A stretch of 64,000 nt of DNA from Paraburkholderia piptadeniae (GCF_900007165.1 NZ_CYGY02000052.1:45968-109967); one strand, 5' to 3'; positions 53,043-62,628 are shown, counted from the first letter of the stretch. Numbers and translations are program-made. Notes: a model not told the origin generated them from the sequence alone.

Positions 53043-56000
53043 TCAATATCGCCGGGCGAGCCGCATGCGCATCAGCTGTTTCGTCTCGCCGTCGGCGTCG
53101 GGCGGGAGATTGAACTCGCCGGAAACGAGTGACGCGACGGGCACGCCATCGCGATACAACACGCGGTTGCCCGCCAAGGCCGGCACCTTGTTGCCCGGCA
53201 ACAGGGTGCCCACAAGGTTCAACGGATCGGTGCCCGCGACGCACACATAGGCGCCATCGTTCGCATGCCGCCGCACTTCGCGCAGCAGCGGAATCGCTTC
53301 CGGCAGCGCGAACTGTTCGCCGGCGAGTCCGTTCACGAAGCGCCCGCCACGCACCTGGCCACGCGCTTCGAGCCGTTGATACACGCGCAGCAGGTCGCGC
53401 CATGGCGGCAGCCATTCGGCTTCGCGTTCAAGCACCCGCCAGAACACGACACCATATCGCCGCAACAGTGCCATCGCGATATGTTCGAGCACGTCCGGCG
53501 CGAGCTGCTGCGGACGGCGCGCTGGCGACGCAGCGGGCGCATCATCTGCCGCGTCTTTGGCCACTGAGGCGGGCCGCCGCAACAACGCCCAGCGTCCCGC
53601 GTCGTCCATGCCGCCGATCAGCGCGCCCGCGCCGCGCGGGCGTCGGCTCGGATAGTACGACGCGTTGCGCTTCGCGACCGGCTTGAGCAGCGCGCGCAGA
53701 CCCGCAAAGCTGTCCGAATTGACGAGTCCCGCCGCGACCAGTTCGCCGAGCGCATTCTCTAGTTCGACGCGCAGCAGATGCACATCCGTCAGCAGCTCGT
53801 CGAAGAACATCGCGCCGTGCTGCGTCAACTCGTCGAACACGAGTTGTGCTTTCGACGACAGTTCCGGCTGCTTCGCCGGATCGATCAGCGCGCTCCACAC
53901 GGGCAACGCGCGGCGCGGCAACAGCACGATGGGCGTGCTGCGCACGGGCGCGCTTGCGCCGCGCGCGCGTTCCGTGAGCCGCGTCCAGACGATCTTGCCC
54001 GAGCGGCAGAACTCGTCGAGCGATGTGATCGAATAATCTTTTAGCCGCGCGGGCAGGATGTCTTCCTCCCACGCGCCCGCCGCCGCCTGGAATCCCTCCA
54101 GCTGATCGAGCACGGCCGCGAGCGCATCGCGCCCTTCGCCGCGCGTATCGGGCGTGACGCGCTGCCATTCGAACAGAAAGCGCATGAAGTCGTTCCGCTC
54201 GACAGGCTCGATCTCCCGTCGCAAGCGCCGAACCGTATAGCGATGAATGCGCGCGAGCAGATGCCGTTCGCACCATTCCTCGTCGGCCGCGCGGGGCGTG
54301 AAACGGCCGCGCATCACGTAGCCTTCGGCTTCGAGCCGTGTCAGCGCCTGCGCGACCGCCGATGCGGGCAACGCCAGCGCGCGCGCAATCGCCGACAACG
54401 GCAGCGGCCCGAAGCCCGTGAGCCGCGCGCGGATCACGTCGACCAGCGCGTCGTCTTCCGTCCAGGCGTCGTCGAAACCTTTGGGCGCGCGAATGGCCGG
54501 TTCGATTTCGGCGTGAGGATAGATCGCGCGCAGGCATGTCAGGCGTTCGGCGGGCAGCCATAGCGCATCGTGCTGCGCGATCTGCATGCGCGTCGCGTGC
54601 CCCGTCTTGGCCAGCCCGGACAGCCACGCGCTCCAGTCTTCTTTGCGCTGCGCCTCGGCTTCCGTGATGCACGCAAGACCCGTCAACGCTTCGTGCATTT
54701 CGTCGATGTCGCGCGCTTGCGGCCACGCTTCTTCAGCGACGCTCGCAATCGCGTCGGCATCGAGCGCGCCGAGGTCGTCGGCGGATTCGGGGCCGCTCGC
54801 GTAGCGGCGATTCAGCACGGCCCGGGTGCGGCGCTCTTCGATGGGCGCATCGTCGAGAAAGGCATAGGGCCTGGCCGTCAGTATCTCGGCTGCAAGCGGC
54901 GACGGCGCCGGCAAATCGCGGCTCACGAGCGCGATCTCGCCTTGTTCGATACGCCGCAGCAGCGCGAGCCACGCTTGCGTATCCATCGCATCGTGCAGGC
55001 AGTCATCGACGGTCTGATCGACGAGCGGGTGACTCGGCAGCTCTCGCTCGCCGACGATGTTTTCAAGGCACGCGGCCTGATCGGGAAACACGGTCGCGAG
55101 CAGATCGTCGCTGCGCATGCGTTGCAGTTGCGGCGCCGTCTTGCGGCCGCCCGTATAGCGCGGCAACGCGAGCGCCGTCGTCGCGTTCCAGCGCCAGCGC
55201 ACGCCGAAGAGCGGCGCGTCGAGCAGCGCCTGGATCAGCACGTGCTCGGCCGTGGCCGAACGCAGATAGCGCCACACTTCGTCGAGCGCGAAGCTGTGCG
55301 CGCCCGTCAGCGACAGCACGATCGCGTCCTCCGTCGCGGCGGCCTGCAATTCGAAGTTGAACGTGCGGCAAAAACGCTTGCGCAGCGCGAGTCCCCACGC
55401 GCGATTCACGCGGCTGCCGAACAGCGTATGGATCACGAGTTGCGTGCCGCCCGATTCGTCGAAGAAGCGCTCCATCACGAGCGTGTCCTGCGTCGGCAGC
55501 GCGCCGAGCGTCTGACGTGCACGCGCCAGATACTCGACGATCTGCCGCGCGGCCGGCTGGATCAACCCCGTTCGCTCGACGAGCCACGCGATGGCGGGTT
55601 CGAGATCGAGCACGGCAGCGGGGCGCTCGGCGACGACGGCCGTCGGTTCGTCGCGAGAATCGGCGTACGCGTCGGCTGACGCTTCTTCGGGCGCGCGCAG
55701 CGTGGGCTTCGCATCAGCAACAGCCAATCGCCGCTCGATCTCGACTCGCAGACGCGCGACGCCCGCCGACAATTCGTCGCTGCGCCCGGGCGCTTCGCCG
55801 AGCCAGAACGGAATATTCGGCGGCTGACCTTGTGCATCCTCGACGCGCACACGGCCGCTTTCGACGCGCATGATCCGGTACGCCGCGTTGCCGAGCTGAA
55901 ACACGTCGCCCGCGAGACTCTCGACCGCGAAGTCTTCGTTGACCGTGCCGATATTGAGCCCTTGCGGTTCGAGGATCACCGCGTAATCAGCGTTTTCGGG

Positions 56001-57551
56001 AATCGTGCCGCCCGATGTGACGGCATACAGCTTCGCGCCGCGCCGTCCGCGCAGCGTGCCGTTGACGGCATCGCGATGCACGTACGCCGCTCGCGGGCCG
56101 TGGCGGCTCGTGTAGCCCTCGGCGAGCATGCGCAGCACGGCTTCATATTGGTCGCGCTTCAGTTCGGCATATGGCGCGGCGTGCCGGAACAGATCAAAGA
56201 GACCGTCCTCGCTCCATTCGGCATTCGAGACCTCCGCGACGATCTGCTGCGCGAGCACGTCGAGCGGCGCGCGCGGGATATGCAGCAGGTCGAGTTCGCC
56301 GCGCCGCACGCAATCGAGCAGCGCCGCGCACTCGATCAGATCGTCGCGCGAAGCCGGGAAGAGTCGCCCCTTCGGCATGCCACCCACATGGTGTCCCGAG
56401 CGTCCGACGCGCTGCAAAAACGGCGCGATCGCGCGCGGCGAGCCCATCTGGCAGACGAGATCGACATCACCGATATCGATGCCGAGTTCCAGCGACGCCG
56501 TCGCGATCAGCACGCGCAGTTCGCCTCGCTTCAGGCGCTGCTCGGCGTCGAAGCGGTGCTCCTTCGCGAGCGACCCGTGGTGCGCGGCGACGGCATCCTT
56601 GCCGAGCCGCTCGGTCAGATGCCGCGCGACGCGCTCGGCCATCCGGCGTGTGTTGACGAACACGAGCGTCGTCCGGTGTTGCGCGACGAGTTCCGCGAGC
56701 CGGTTGTAGACCAGTTCCCACGCTTCGTTCGACATCACCGCTTCGAGCGGCACGGGCGGAATTTCGAGCGCAAGATCGCGCTCGCGCACATGGCCGACAT
56801 CGACGATCGCGCAGTCGGCGGGCGCGCCGCTGTAGGCAGCGTTATCCGTCACGCCATCGAGGCTCGCGCCGCCGACGAGAAAGCGCGCGACGGCTTCGAT
56901 CGGCTTTTGTGTCGCCGACAGGCCGATGCGCGGCAAGCGCCGGCCGCACAACGCGTCGAGCCGTTCGAGCGTCAGCGCGAGATGGCTGCCGCGCTTGCTG
57001 CCCGCCATCGCGTGAATTTCGTCGACGATCACCGTGCGCACCGTCGACAGCATCTTGCGGCCCGACTCCGAGCCGAGCAGCACGTACAGCGATTCGGGTG
57101 TCGTGACGAGAATATGCGGCGCGCGCTTCTTCAGCGCGGCGCGCTCCTGCTGCGTCGTATCGCCTGTGCGCACGGCCGTGCGGATGTCGAGCTCGGGCAG
57201 CCCGCTCTGCGCGAGCTCGCGCGCGATGCCTTCGAGCGGCGTCTGCAGGTTGATGCGGATGTCGTTCGACAGCGCCTTCAGCGGCGACACGTAGACCACC
57301 AGCGTTTCGTCGGGCAGCGTGCCGTCATGCGCAAGCCCGTCGCGCACGAGTTCGTCGAGCGCGGCCAGAAAGGCGGTCAGCGTCTTGCCGGAGCCCGTCG
57401 GCGCGGCGACGAGCGTATGCCGGCCGCTGCGGATCAGCGGCCACGCGGCGGCTTGCGCGTCCGTGGGCGCGGCAAAGGTCTTCTCGAACCAGCCCGCGAC
57501 GGCGGGGTGGAAGTCGGCCAGCACGCGGGCGGCAGGGGAGGCGGAAGTCAT
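53043..57551 (-). CDS. lhr: Lhr-type long DEAD/DEAH-box helicase
   Basis: A 1502-residue superfamily 2 helicase of the full-length Lhr type, a 3'-5' DNA translocase linked to DNA repair. Seen are Walker A APTGSGKT (residues 49-56), TPESLY, DEIH (177-180), SATQKP, motif V/VI patterns (SLELGIDIGDVDLVCQMGSPR, LQRVGRSGHH), then winged-helix and long C-terminal domains (PAFAFDEVWRYL-type segment near 830). ATG 57551 begins the conserved part; the frame is open to 57704 without a better start. It is divergent from the aldo/keto reductase gene. Confidence 0.95.
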   Translation of the reverse strand: MTSASPAARVLADFHPAVAGWFEKTFAAPTDAQAAAWPLIRSGRHTLVAAPTGSGKTLTAFLAALDELVRDGLAHDGTLPDETLVVYVSPLKALSNDIRINLQTPLEGIARELAQSGLPELDIRTAVRTGDTTQQERAALKKRAPHILVTTPESLYVLLGSESGRKMLSTVRTVIVDEIHAMAGSKRGSHLALTLERLDALCGRRLPRIGLSATQKPIEAVARFLVGGASLDGVTDNAAYSGAPADCAIVDVGHVRERDLALEIPPVPLEAVMSNEAWELVYNRLAELVAQHRTTLVFVNTRRMAERVARHLTERLGKDAVAAHHGSLAKEHRFDAEQRLKRGELRVLIATASLELGIDIGDVDLVCQMGSPRAIAPFLQRVGRSGHHVGGMPKGRLFPASRDDLIECAALLDCVRRGELDLLHIPRAPLDVLAQQIVAEVSNAEWSEDGLFDLFRHAAPYAELKRDQYEAVLRMLAEGYTSRHGPRAAYVHRDAVNGTLRGRRGAKLYAVTSGGTIPENADYAVILEPQGLNIGTVNEDFAVESLAGDVFQLGNAAYRIMRVESGRVRVEDAQGQPPNIPFWLGEAPGRSDELSAGVARLRVEIERRLAVADAKPTLRAPEEASADAYADSRDEPTAVVAERPAAVLDLEPAIAWLVERTGLIQPAARQIVEYLARARQTLGALPTQDTLVMERFFDESGGTQLVIHTLFGSRVNRAWGLALRKRFCRTFNFELQAAATEDAIVLSLTGAHSFALDEVWRYLRSATAEHVLIQALLDAPLFGVRWRWNATTALALPRYTGGRKTAPQLQRMRSDDLLATVFPDQAACLENIVGERELPSHPLVDQTVDDCLHDAMDTQAWLALLRRIEQGEIALVSRDLPAPSPLAAEILTARPYAFLDDAPIEERRTRAVLNRRYASGPESADDLGALDADAIASVAEEAWPQARDIDEMHEALTGLACITEAEAQRKEDWSAWLSGLAKTGHATRMQIAQHDALWLPAERLTCLRAIYPHAEIEPAIRAPKGFDDAWTEDDALVDVIRARLTGFGPLPLSAIARALALPASAVAQALTRLEAEGYVMRGRFTPRAADEEWCERHLLARIHRYTVRRLRREIEPVERNDFMRFLFEWQRVTPDTRGEGRDALAAVLDQLEGFQAAAGAWEEDILPARLKDYSITSLDEFCRSGKIVWTRLTERARGASAPVRSTPIVLLPRRALPVWSALIDPAKQPELSSKAQLVFDELTQHGAMFFDELLTDVHLLRVELENALGELVAAGLVNSDSFAGLRALLKPVAKRNASYYPSRRPRGAGALIGGMDDAGRWALLRRPASVAKDAADDAPAASPARRPQQLAPDVLEHIAMALLRRYGVVFWRVLEREAEWLPPWRDLLRVYQRLEARGQVRGGRFVNGLAGEQFALPEAIPLLREVRRHANDGAYVCVAGTDPLNLVGTLLPGNKVPALAGNRVLYRDGVPVASLVSGEFNLPPDADGETKQLMRMRLARRY

Positions 57552-58013
57552 GGGATCGAAGATGGGCGCGGCGCGGCATGTATCCACTGGTAGCCGCGCC
57601 CCGCAAGCGTTAGACCGCTTCAGTCTCGCAGGTTTCGCGGCTTCGTGCTGACAGCGCAATCGCAGAGGCGGCGCGGGGGCCTCGCTGCGAGCCGACGTGT
57701 TCATGGGAGCCTAAACGCAACTACCGGTCAGTCGCCGTCGCGTCCGCCCACTGCGGCGGCGGCGGCGCGACACCGGCAAGCGCCGATAGATGGAAAAGCA
57801 ACCAGAGGTGGGCGGCCAGCAGCATCCAGAATATGCGATAAGAAACGACACCATCGTGTGCCGAACGAAAGCAAGAATGCATCGTCGATGCCGCATCGCA
57901 CGAACGGAACCCGATGCCGCCGACCCAATGGCAACCCGCCAGCAGCATCCAGAGGCAACGAGTATCCTCATCGGCTGAGCACCGATTCATCACCCACGAT
58001 GGAGTCTCGAACC
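57552..58013. other. Divergent intergenic region between lhr and aldo/keto reductase
   Basis: 462 bases. It contains a 15-bp direct repeat CCAGCAGCATCCAGA at about 57820 and 57938. Two minus-strand open frames include a hydrophobic run (IFWMLLAAHLWLLFHLSALAG), but no ribosome site or family match supports a gene. Confidence 0.35.
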
Positions 58014-59075
58014 ATGCGATACAACCAGCTTGGCCGCACAGGCGTTTTCGTGTCGGAACTATGTCTCGGCACGATGACGTTCGGCGGCACCGGCGGCATC
58101 TGGCAGCAAATCGGCGATCTGCAGCAGAGCGACGCCGAACGCCTGATCGGCCGCGCGATCGACGCGGGCATCAATTTCATCGACACGGCCGACGTCTACT
58201 CGTCCGGCCTCTCCGAGCAGATCACCGGGCAGGCGCTCAGGAACCTGAAGGTGCCGCGCGACAGCGTCGTCGTCGCGACGAAGGTGTTCGGCCAGACGGG
58301 CGACTTTGCGAATGCACGCGGGGCGTCGCGCTATCACGTCATGGACGGCATCAAGGCGAGCCTGCAACGGCTGCAACTCGATCACGTCGACCTGTATCAG
58401 ATCCACGGCTTCGATCCCGCGACGCCGATCGAAGAAACGCTGCGCGGGCTCGATTCGCTCGTGCAGCAGGGACATGTGCGCTATATCGGCGTGTCGAACT
58501 GGGCCGCGTGGCAGATCGTGAAAGCGCTCGGCATTTCCGAGCGGCTCGGGCTCGCGCGGTTCGACACGTTGCAGGCCTATTACACGATCGCGGGCCGCGA
58601 TCTCGAACGCGAGCTCGTGCCGATGCTGAAGAGCGAAGGCCTCGGCCTGATGGTGTGGAGCCCGCTCGCGGGCGGATTGCTGAGCGGCAAATTTGGCCGC
58701 GAGCGGCAGGACGAAGCGGGCAGCCGCCGCGCGACGTTCGACTTTCCGCCCGTCGATCGCGAGCGCGCGTTCGATTGCGTCGACGTGATGCGCGCGATCG
58801 CCGAAGCGAAGGGCGTGTCCGTCGCGCAGATCGCGCTCGCGTGGCTGCTGCATCAGCGCGCGGTGATGAGCGTGATCGTCGGCGCGAAGCGGGTCGAGCA
58901 GCTCGACGACAACATCAAGGCGACCCAGGTCGAACTGAACGCGGACGATCTCGCGAAGCTCGACGAAGTGAGCCGCCTGCCGTCAGAGTATCCGGGCTGG
59001 ATGCTGGAGCGTCAGGGCGATCCGCGCCGTCAGCAGATCGCCGAAACGCGCTGGGGCCGAGAACGCAACGGTTGA
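58014..59075 (+). CDS. Aldo/keto reductase (AKR/YajO-like family)
   Basis: A 353-residue aldo/keto reductase that reduces carbonyls with NADPH. The catalytic tetrad is visible: Asp and Tyr in FIDTADVYSSG, Lys in VVATKVFG and His in YQIHGFDP. The IGVSNWAAWQ and C-terminal SVIVGAKRVEQL motifs fit the family. GGAG lies nine bases before ATG 58014; an in-frame ATG at 57999 sits on that site. Substrate unknown. Confidence 0.92.
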   Translation: MRYNQLGRTGVFVSELCLGTMTFGGTGGIWQQIGDLQQSDAERLIGRAIDAGINFIDTADVYSSGLSEQITGQALRNLKVPRDSVVVATKVFGQTGDFANARGASRYHVMDGIKASLQRLQLDHVDLYQIHGFDPATPIEETLRGLDSLVQQGHVRYIGVSNWAAWQIVKALGISERLGLARFDTLQAYYTIAGRDLERELVPMLKSEGLGLMVWSPLAGGLLSGKFGRERQDEAGSRRATFDFPPVDRERAFDCVDVMRAIAEAKGVSVAQIALAWLLHQRAVMSVIVGAKRVEQLDDNIKATQVELNADDLAKLDEVSRLPSEYPGWMLERQGDPRRQQIAETRWGRERNG

Positions 59076-59103
59076 GTGTTCCGATCAATCCAGTTGCAGG
59101 CAC

Positions 59104-59135
59104 ATGACGCGGCGTGACGCCTCACGCCGCGTCAT
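59104..59135 (+). terminator. Hairpin after the aldo/keto reductase gene
   Basis: Perfect 14-bp stem ATGACGCGGCGTGA / TCACGCCGCGTCAT with a 4-base loop, 28 bases past the stop; no T-run. Confidence 0.65.
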
Positions 59136-59148
59136 CATCGCACCCGTC

Positions 59149-59317
59149 TCATTGCAGCATGAACGTCTCGTACTCGAGCGAATCGAGCTTGCGGTCGAGC
59201 AGATAAAGACTGGCGAGCACCACGACGAGCGACGACGTCGCAAAGCCATAGCTATTTAAAAAGCGACGCTTTTTTCTATCGTTACGCGATCAGATACCGC
59301 CAGACCGTTTCATGCAT
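59149..59317 (-). pseudogene. Possible frameshifted small membrane protein
   Basis: The minus strand reads MHETVWRYLI from an ATG at 59317 and stops at once, while an overlapping frame without a start codon continues RNDRKKRRFLNSYGF, then a hydrophobic stretch (SSLVVVLASLYLLDRKL) and an acidic tail to a stop at 59149. Joining them by a one-base shift near 59288 gives a plausible 56-residue single-pass protein. This is a judgement from composition only. Confidence 0.3.
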
Positions 59318-59378
59318 GGGCCGTCACCACGCATGCAGGCAAGCAAGGGCATCGATGCATCGCGTCCCTGCGTCGATT

Positions 59379-59816
59379 TCATGGCGCGCGGCCGAACGCC
59401 TCGCGCAGTTTGCGCTTGGCCTCTTCGAGCGTGCTCTTGCGCGACTTCGGCAGATTGCGGCCTGCGCGGTTGATATAGAAGTTGAGCATCGACATCGCGG
59501 ACTGGAACGGCGTGCCCTTGCGCCGCTTGCTGCGCGTCGACGAACGCTTGAGCGATTGCGCGATCTCTTCGGCGCTGCCCGTCTTGAAGATGTCCTTTTG
59601 AAGGTCCATCGCGTCGCTCGTTTCCATCACGTGATGCGACCAGTACTTCGACGTGCTTTTCGATGAACTCGTCGACGACGTTCGCGCGCGATGATGCGCG
59701 GCCTTCGCCTGCGTGTGCCGCTGGCGCGCCGGACGGCCGCCTTTCGTGCGCGTCGACGCGTGCGCGGCCGTCTTCTTCCCGCTCGACGTTTCACCGCGTT
59801 TGCTGGTAACCATCAT
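59379..59816 (-). CDS. DUF3175 family protein
   Basis: A 145-residue basic protein. The first 55 residues are a Lys/Arg/Ser/Thr-rich disordered region. The DUF3175 core follows: KYWSHHVMETSDAMDLQKDIF, EEIAQSLKRSS and GTPFQSAMSMLNFYINRAGRNLP. Its function is unknown; such proteins often occur with stress genes. GGGGA precedes the double ATG at 59813/59816. The upstream neighbour on the same strand is the PRC-barrel gene (13 bases between them). Confidence 0.85.
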   Translation of the reverse strand: MMVTSKRGETSSGKKTAAHASTRTKGGRPARQRHTQAKAAHHRARTSSTSSSKSTSKYWSHHVMETSDAMDLQKDIFKTGSAEEIAQSLKRSSTRSKRRKGTPFQSAMSMLNFYINRAGRNLPKSRKSTLEEAKRKLREAFGRAP

Positions 59817-59829
59817 GGTCCCCGATTTA

Positions 59830-60342
59830 TCACAGCTTCACGCCGCCAGCTTCGGGCGCATCGGACGATCCGGCCTCGATATCGCCGACATCGAATTCGC
59901 CGTCGCCCGCGTTTTCGCGTTGGCTTCCATGCCAATAAGGCTCGCGTCCATAGTACTGATGCACCGACGTCGCCCATGTTGCGTCTGCCATTGACGGCCA
60001 GTGGTCCTTGTCGAAGCCCGGCGCGTTCTTCACTCTTTCGGTCGGCATGTCGAGCAGCAAGCACTTGCGGTCCACGTCGAGCGTGAGCGCGCTCCATGGA
60101 ATCACGAGCAGCTTGTCGCCGATGCCGAGAAAGCCGCCGCTCGACAGCACCGCATACGCGATTCGTCCCGATCGCACGTCGAGCATGATGTCCTTGATCT
60201 TGCCGATATTGTTGCCATCGGCGCTCAGCACCTTGTCGCCATCGAACGTGGCGGCCGCCATCACTTCGGGGCCGGGGCCCGTCGACCGGCTGCGGCCCGC
60301 GCCGACGATATTCGCGCCTTGCGTCTGCTTCGCCATCGTCAT
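59830..60342 (-). CDS. PRC-barrel domain protein
   Basis: A 170-residue protein with a PRC-barrel at about residues 28-105 (MAAATFDGDKVLSADGNNIGKIKDIMLDVRSGRIAYAVLSSGG pattern, then IPWSALTLD) and an acidic tail. PRC-barrel proteins of this kind act in envelope or general stress responses. It lies 13 bases upstream of DUF3175 on the same strand, suggesting an operon. Confidence 0.85.
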   Translation of the reverse strand: MTMAKQTQGANIVGAGRSRSTGPGPEVMAAATFDGDKVLSADGNNIGKIKDIMLDVRSGRIAYAVLSSGGFLGIGDKLLVIPWSALTLDVDRKCLLLDMPTERVKNAPGFDKDHWPSMADATWATSVHQYYGREPYWHGSQRENAGDGEFDVGDIEAGSSDAPEAGGVKL

Positions 60343-60444
60343 GATCGTTCTCCGTCGTGGGTGCGCACACAGGCAGATTTGAGCAACAGCTATTCCTCGC
60401 GCCGTTGCGTTGGCGCGGCATACGTGAACGGTTCGACGAACGCT

Positions 60445-60582
60445 TCAGCCGTCCTCGCCGACTTCGACAGGATCGGGCAGTTCGGGCAGTTCCTTCGTGG
60501 TGTCGGGCGGCTGTGGCTGGCCGTGAGGCGCGTCGTCGGGACGGGGCGTGGAAGTATCGGCGGAGTCTTCTTCGCGGTTCAT
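60445..60582 (-). CDS. Very small acidic proline-rich protein
   Basis: A 45-residue Asp/Glu/Pro-rich peptide (MNREEDSADTSTP start, KELPELPDPVEVGEDG end). A strong GGGAGAGAG ribosome site precedes the ATG at 60582, which argues for real translation; an upstream in-frame start at 60648 is unsupported. Function unknown. Confidence 0.55.
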   Translation of the reverse strand: MNREEDSADTSTPRPDDAPHGQPQPPDTTKELPELPDPVEVGEDG

Positions 60583-60627
60583 GATCTCTCTCCCTGTGTC
60601 GACCAGAGTTGGCGCTTGAGCTGTCGG

Positions 60628-60657
60628 CTGGAGTTGGTGCTTTAGCACTTACTCCAG
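60628..60657. repeat. Interrupted inverted repeat
   Basis: CTGGAGT..GTGC TTTA GCAC..ACTCCAG: two stem segments separated by a 2-base bulge on each side. No T-run follows in either direction. It lies between the HAD and small acidic protein genes. Confidence 0.55.
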
Positions 60658-60803
60658 CCCCATGCAGCGCGCCTTACTCTGGTCCCACGCGACATAATTT
60701 CGGTCGCGGAATGACACAAGCGCTGCACACGGCGTGCCACGTGCGCAGCACGCCGTGCAGTGTCGAACACGAAGAGAGCGATAGAGCGAAAGAGCGGCGC
60801 GAA

Positions 60804-61478
60804 TCAGGGCCGCGCGGCGATTTCGTCGAGATGCTCGAGCAGATCGGCGGGGTCTTCATAGACGCGCAACGCGCCTGCGCGTTCGAGTTCTTCCTGACCG
60901 TAGCCGCCCGACAGCAGGCCCACGCCGAGCGCGCGGCAACGGCGCGCCGCGAGCATGTCCCAGATGCTGTCGCCGACGACGACGGCATGCTCGATCGGCA
61001 CATTGAGTCGGTGCGCAGCGGCGACGAAGAGATCGGGGTCGGGCTTCGCGTATTTCACATCGTCGCGTGTGACGACGACTGTCTTCGACGGATCGACGCC
61101 CAGGGCTTCGAGGTTCACGGCTGCCGTTTCCATCCGGCCGCTCGTCGCGATCGCCCATGGCGTGCCGCTTTCCGTCAGCGCGGCCAGCAACGCCTGCGCG
61201 CCCGGCAGAGGCCGCACTTTCGCATGCAGTTGCTTGTACGCGCGCGCATGCGCGCGGCGCAAGCGCTCGACGCGCTCCGTGCTCATGTCGCCGCCCGTTT
61301 CGCGTAGCAACTGATGCGTGAAGAGACCGCCGCTCATGCCGATCTTTCGATGAATGCGCCACACCGACAATTCGATGCCTTCTTCGTCGAGTGCTTCCTT
61401 CCAGGCGAGCACATGCTGATACACGCTATCGACGAGCGTGCCGTCAAGGTCGAACAGAAATGATGTGGATATGCGCAT
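60804..61478 (-). CDS. HAD-superfamily phosphatase (phosphoglycolate phosphatase/beta-phosphoglucomutase-like)
   Basis: A 224-residue HAD hydrolase. Motif I is FLFDLDGTLVDS with nucleophile Asp10 and acid/base Asp12; motif II is AIATSGR, motif III Lys in YAKPDPDLF, and motif IV VVVGDSIWDMLAAR. A cap domain lies at about residues 20-90. GGAG precedes ATG 61478 by seven bases; the frame is open further upstream without a better start. Substrate unknown. Confidence 0.9.
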   Translation of the reverse strand: MRISTSFLFDLDGTLVDSVYQHVLAWKEALDEEGIELSVWRIHRKIGMSGGLFTHQLLRETGGDMSTERVERLRRAHARAYKQLHAKVRPLPGAQALLAALTESGTPWAIATSGRMETAAVNLEALGVDPSKTVVVTRDDVKYAKPDPDLFVAAAHRLNVPIEHAVVVGDSIWDMLAARRCRALGVGLLSGGYGQEELERAGALRVYEDPADLLEHLDEIAARP

Positions 61479-61846
61479 GGGCTTCTCCTTCGATCGAATG
61501 CGATCAGATGCAGTGGATGGAAAACCGGTAATCAAACGGACACGAAAGCCAACACGAAAGCGGGACATGCAATGCGAGCATCTCGATCCCTGGCGGCACA
61601 GCGCTCATATTGCGCCATTTATTGCACGAAAGATTTACGTCCGCTTTGTAAATATCAAAGCGCGTATGCGCGCGGCGCGGTTATTCATCGCGTATGGCGG
61701 CCCGAAGAACCGTGCCAGGCCTCATCCGGCCGTTTGCGCGCGGCTTCGCAGGGGCACACCGATTGCTGAACTCACGAGTGACGGCGCCAGGTTTTTTGGC
61801 GGCAGTCAACCGCATTCATTGATCACGTTTTTCAAGGAGCTAACAG
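61479..61846. other. Divergent intergenic region upstream of the small secreted-protein gene
   Basis: 368 bases with an AT-rich centre (about 61610-61660) that probably holds promoters for both sides. Short open frames here lack ribosome sites and family matches. Confidence 0.35.
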
Positions 61847-62125
61847 ATGAACAACCGTAAAGCATGGATCGTAGCGGCAACGCTCGCACTGTCGGGAGGC
61901 GCTTTTGCCCAGACGAGCGGGAGTAACAGCGGCGGTTCGGCGGGCGGTGGCGGCAATGGCGCCGGGATGAGTTCGTCCGATCAGACGGGGGCGGGCATGG
62001 CATCGTCGGGCACGCATGCGTCGAAAAAGATGCATCATAAGATGTCGAAGTCGCACAAGAAGTCGGCTACCGACACCACGAACATGCCGGGCGCCGACGC
62101 AAGCAGCGATACGAAGGGGCAATGA
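61847..62125 (+). CDS. Small secreted Gly/Ser-rich protein
   Basis: A 92-residue exported protein with a signal peptide (MNNRKAWIVAATLALSGGAFA), a Gly/Ser/Met-rich centre, a Lys/His-rich segment (KKMHHKMSKSHKK at about residues 60-72) and an acidic tail. A GGAG ribosome site precedes ATG 61847. The His/Lys/Met segment could bind metal or polyanions; that is inference. Confidence 0.7.
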   Translation: MNNRKAWIVAATLALSGGAFAQTSGSNSGGSAGGGGNGAGMSSSDQTGAGMASSGTHASKKMHHKMSKSHKKSATDTTNMPGADASSDTKGQ

Positions 62126-62216
62126 CCCTTGAGTCCGTCCGGCGCGCGCCACTGCTTCGCGATGCGGGTGCGATGTGGCGCGATATGCCGGACCTTTAGC
62201 AAAGGCGGGAGGAATC

Positions 62217-62402
62217 ATGACACAGCCAGGATGGAAATACGCGTTGCTCGCGATAGCGGTCGTGTCGATGTCACTAGGCGCGGCCTGCAAGAAGGCCGAG
62301 AATGCCAGCAGCGACACGGGCGCGGCAGGCAGCAGCATGGCCCCAGCCGCAGGCGCGATGAGCGCAAGCGGCGCGGCAGGGGCATCGGGCGCGAGCCAGT
62401 GA
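62217..62402 (+). CDS. Small putative lipoprotein
   Basis: A 61-residue protein with a hydrophobic leader (YALLAIAVVSMSLGAAC), a Cys near residue 24 that could be lipidated, and an Ala/Ser/Gly-rich tail. A strong GGGAGGAATC ribosome site precedes ATG 62217. Function unknown. Confidence 0.6.
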   Translation: MTQPGWKYALLAIAVVSMSLGAACKKAENASSDTGAAGSSMAPAAGAMSASGAAGASGASQ

Positions 62403-62444
62403 CGTTTCGCGGAGTGATGGGGTACCTCGGGCAGCCCCGGGGTA

Positions 62445-62624
62445 ATGAGGGAATCGAATCACGCCGCGTTCTTCATCGAGGACCTGAAGGGCGCGGCACA
62501 ACGGGGGTACGTGGCGATCCGCGTTGCGGACAACGGGCGAATCAACGCCCGTCCCACTCGCGATCCGGCTTGCGCGGTAGAGCATCCACAACCGCGGCAA
62601 CGGACACGCGCCCCATGGAGGTGA
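62445..62624 (+). CDS. Possible small protein of unknown function
   Basis: A 59-residue open frame starting MRESNHAAFFIEDLKG. Codons in the first two-thirds favour G or C at the third position, as in real genes here. A GGGG run lies very close upstream, so the ribosome site is weak. It ends four bases before the next start. Confidence 0.35.
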   Translation: MRESNHAAFFIEDLKGAAQRGYVAIRVADNGRINARPTRDPACAVEHPQPRQRTRAPWR

Positions 62625-62628
62625 TGTG

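Larger units (their letters stand above)
59076..59378. other. Intergenic region between aldo/keto reductase and DUF3175 genes
   Basis: About 300 bases holding the hairpin at 59104-59135 and the possible relic at 59149-59317; nothing else is seen. Confidence 0.4.
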
